The translations under genes were made by a program, and so were the position numbers. Below, piece by piece: positions 63,209 to 64,000 of a stretch of DNA of 64,000 bases (within the stretch, counting starts at the first letter, position 1; every line of letters begins with the position of its first letter). The notes below the pieces were generated by a model. The model did not search any database. It saw only the letters and a list, made by a program, of their open reading frames with translations, and was not told where the DNA came from. The stretch covers positions 461,225 to 525,224 of the forward strand of contig GG745330.1 of assembly GCA_000151295.1 (NCBI GenBank), in the 5' to 3' direction. This stretch comes from Allomyces macrogynus ATCC 38327 (Eukaryota; Blastocladiomycota; Blastocladiomycetes; Blastocladiales; Blastocladiaceae).

Positions 63209-64000
63209 TTACGCACCCTGGCGGTTCAGCTCCACGCCCGAGTCGGTCACCGTGCTGGCACGGCGCGCCGTCGAACCCTTTTTGCGCGAGATGCCCGTCA
63301 GGTCCGGCTCGACAATCATGATTCGGCGGTTGACCATGGTGCTCGACGACGCGGGCGTCACAGTCGGCTTGCCGGCAGTTCGCGGCGTCGAGGCCGACGC
63401 GGCCGCGGGCGAGGCGGGAGTCAGGTCGGGGAACGAAATGCCGCGATTGCTGGTTGCTGGGACCGGTTCAGGCTTGGGTGGCGCATTTGCAGCGGTAGCG
63501 GCGTGGGCAGGAACGGGCGTAGCAGTCGGTTCGGATGGCGCAGTCTGCTGCTCAGTGCTCTTCGGCTGGGCCTCAGCCGCGGTCGCACTCGGCTCCTGCT
63601 TCGACGGCTGTTGGGGTTGCGAGTCAGGGACGGGGGCGGGAACGGCGACGGCAACGGCCGGTTGTGGCGGCTCGTCGACGGCGGGCACGACCGGGTCGGC
63701 CGCCTTGAAACCGTCGTTCTTGTCCGCGTTGGCAGGCAACGCCTCCTCCTTTTCCGTCGGTTGTGGTTCAGTATCGGCCTGTGCGATCGCATCGGAGGCG
63801 GGACTTGCTGCAGCACCTGCGCCTGCAGCTGCCGGCGTGACCGCAGAAGCGTCCGCGTTGACGTCGTCCGATTGCTGCTCGGGCTGGGTCGGCACAGTGT
63901 CCTCGTCCTCGTTCGAGTTGATCGACGAGACCGGGCGGCGCACAATCGGCTCCTTGCGCAGAATCACAATTTCCGGGCGCCCGTCGGCCGCGGCCGACGA
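63209..64000 (-). CDS. Partial gene: C-terminus of a Pro/Ala/Gln-rich protein
   Basis: 264 codons open to the right window edge with a stop at 63209; the start is outside the window. No family recognised. At the edge it reads EIVILRKEPIVRRPVSSINS, then an acidic/Gln-rich and long Ala/Pro/Gln/Glu low-complexity region. The end is more ordered: RGISFPDLTPASPAA, MVNRRIMIVEPDLTGISRKK and RASTVTDSGVELNRQGA. The last segment contains several Ser/Thr next to Arg/Lys, possible kinase sites. The steady frame and local codon use support a real gene. Confidence 0.6.
   Translation of the reverse strand, partial: SSAAADGRPEIVILRKEPIVRRPVSSINSNEDEDTVPTQPEQQSDDVNADASAVTPAAAGAGAAASPASDAIAQADTEPQPTEKEEALPANADKNDGFKAADPVVPAVDEPPQPAVAVAVPAPVPDSQPQQPSKQEPSATAAEAQPKSTEQQTAPSEPTATPVPAHAATAANAPPKPEPVPATSNRGISFPDLTPASPAAASASTPRTAGKPTVTPASSSTMVNRRIMIVEPDLTGISRKKGSTARRASTVTDSGVELNRQGA

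Noticed and set aside
1..64000. CRISPR arrays, insertion sequences, transposase or reverse-transcriptase genes, bacterial operons
   Set aside because: None seen on either strand; spliced genes and eukaryote-specific proteins throughout.

Overview
The window is nuclear DNA of a GC-rich, intron-containing fungus. Nearly every recognisable protein is fungal or pan-eukaryotic: UGP1, branchpoint-bridging protein, NudE, Psf1, Rrp40, proteasome beta-1, Ade16/17, alanyl-tRNA synthetase and Tti1. A full-length DRC7 gene (a subunit of the axonemal dynein regulatory complex) means the organism builds motile flagella, so it is a zoosporic lineage. Together with the high GC, Blastocladiomycota (Allomyces/Catenaria/Blastocladiella type) is my best guess, but the placement is an inference. 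Introns are short, mostly 65-110 nt, and their 5' splice sites are dominated by GT(A/G)CG rather than GTAAG/GTATG.

Layout. 1-11 kb: UDP-glucose pyrophosphorylase (+), an SH3/RA-domain adaptor (+), a universal stress protein (-) and NudE (-). 10.8-16.6 kb: a small secreted cysteine-rich protein in seven tiny exons (+), GINS subunit Psf1 (+) and DRC7 (-). 17-25.7 kb: a MYND-finger Mub1-like protein (+), a five-exon aldehyde dehydrogenase (+), the splicing factor BBP (-) and an I-BAR/Ivy1-like protein (+). 26-31 kb: Ade16/17 (+), proteasome beta-1 (+) and Rrp40 (+). 31-33.8 kb: a compositionally distinct, gene-poor stretch with a frameshifted leucine-rich-repeat pseudogene. 33.8-42.2 kb: Tti1 (-), an MCFD2-like EF-hand protein (+) and alanyl-tRNA synthetase (+). 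43-49.6 kb: a PWWP chromatin protein (+), nicastrin (+) and a GPI-anchored CAP protein (-). 50-55 kb: a mitochondrial PPR-type protein (-) and, beside it, a decayed duplicate of its 3' end. 55.5-64 kb: four low-complexity proteins I cannot name, including one built on a repeated (N)TP(M/A)PSM..LA motif.

The genes do not form one pathway; this is a normal eukaryotic gene neighbourhood, with 25 genes, two pseudogenes and several divergent promoter pairs of about 450-550 bp. The parts most worth following are the fungal nicastrin, the TP-PSM repeat protein with its frame interruption, the unusual 5' splice-site consensus, and the duplication/decay regions. Exon boundaries were set by hand from reading-frame phase, GT/AG dinucleotides and my knowledge of family conservation. 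No transcript data or database search was available.
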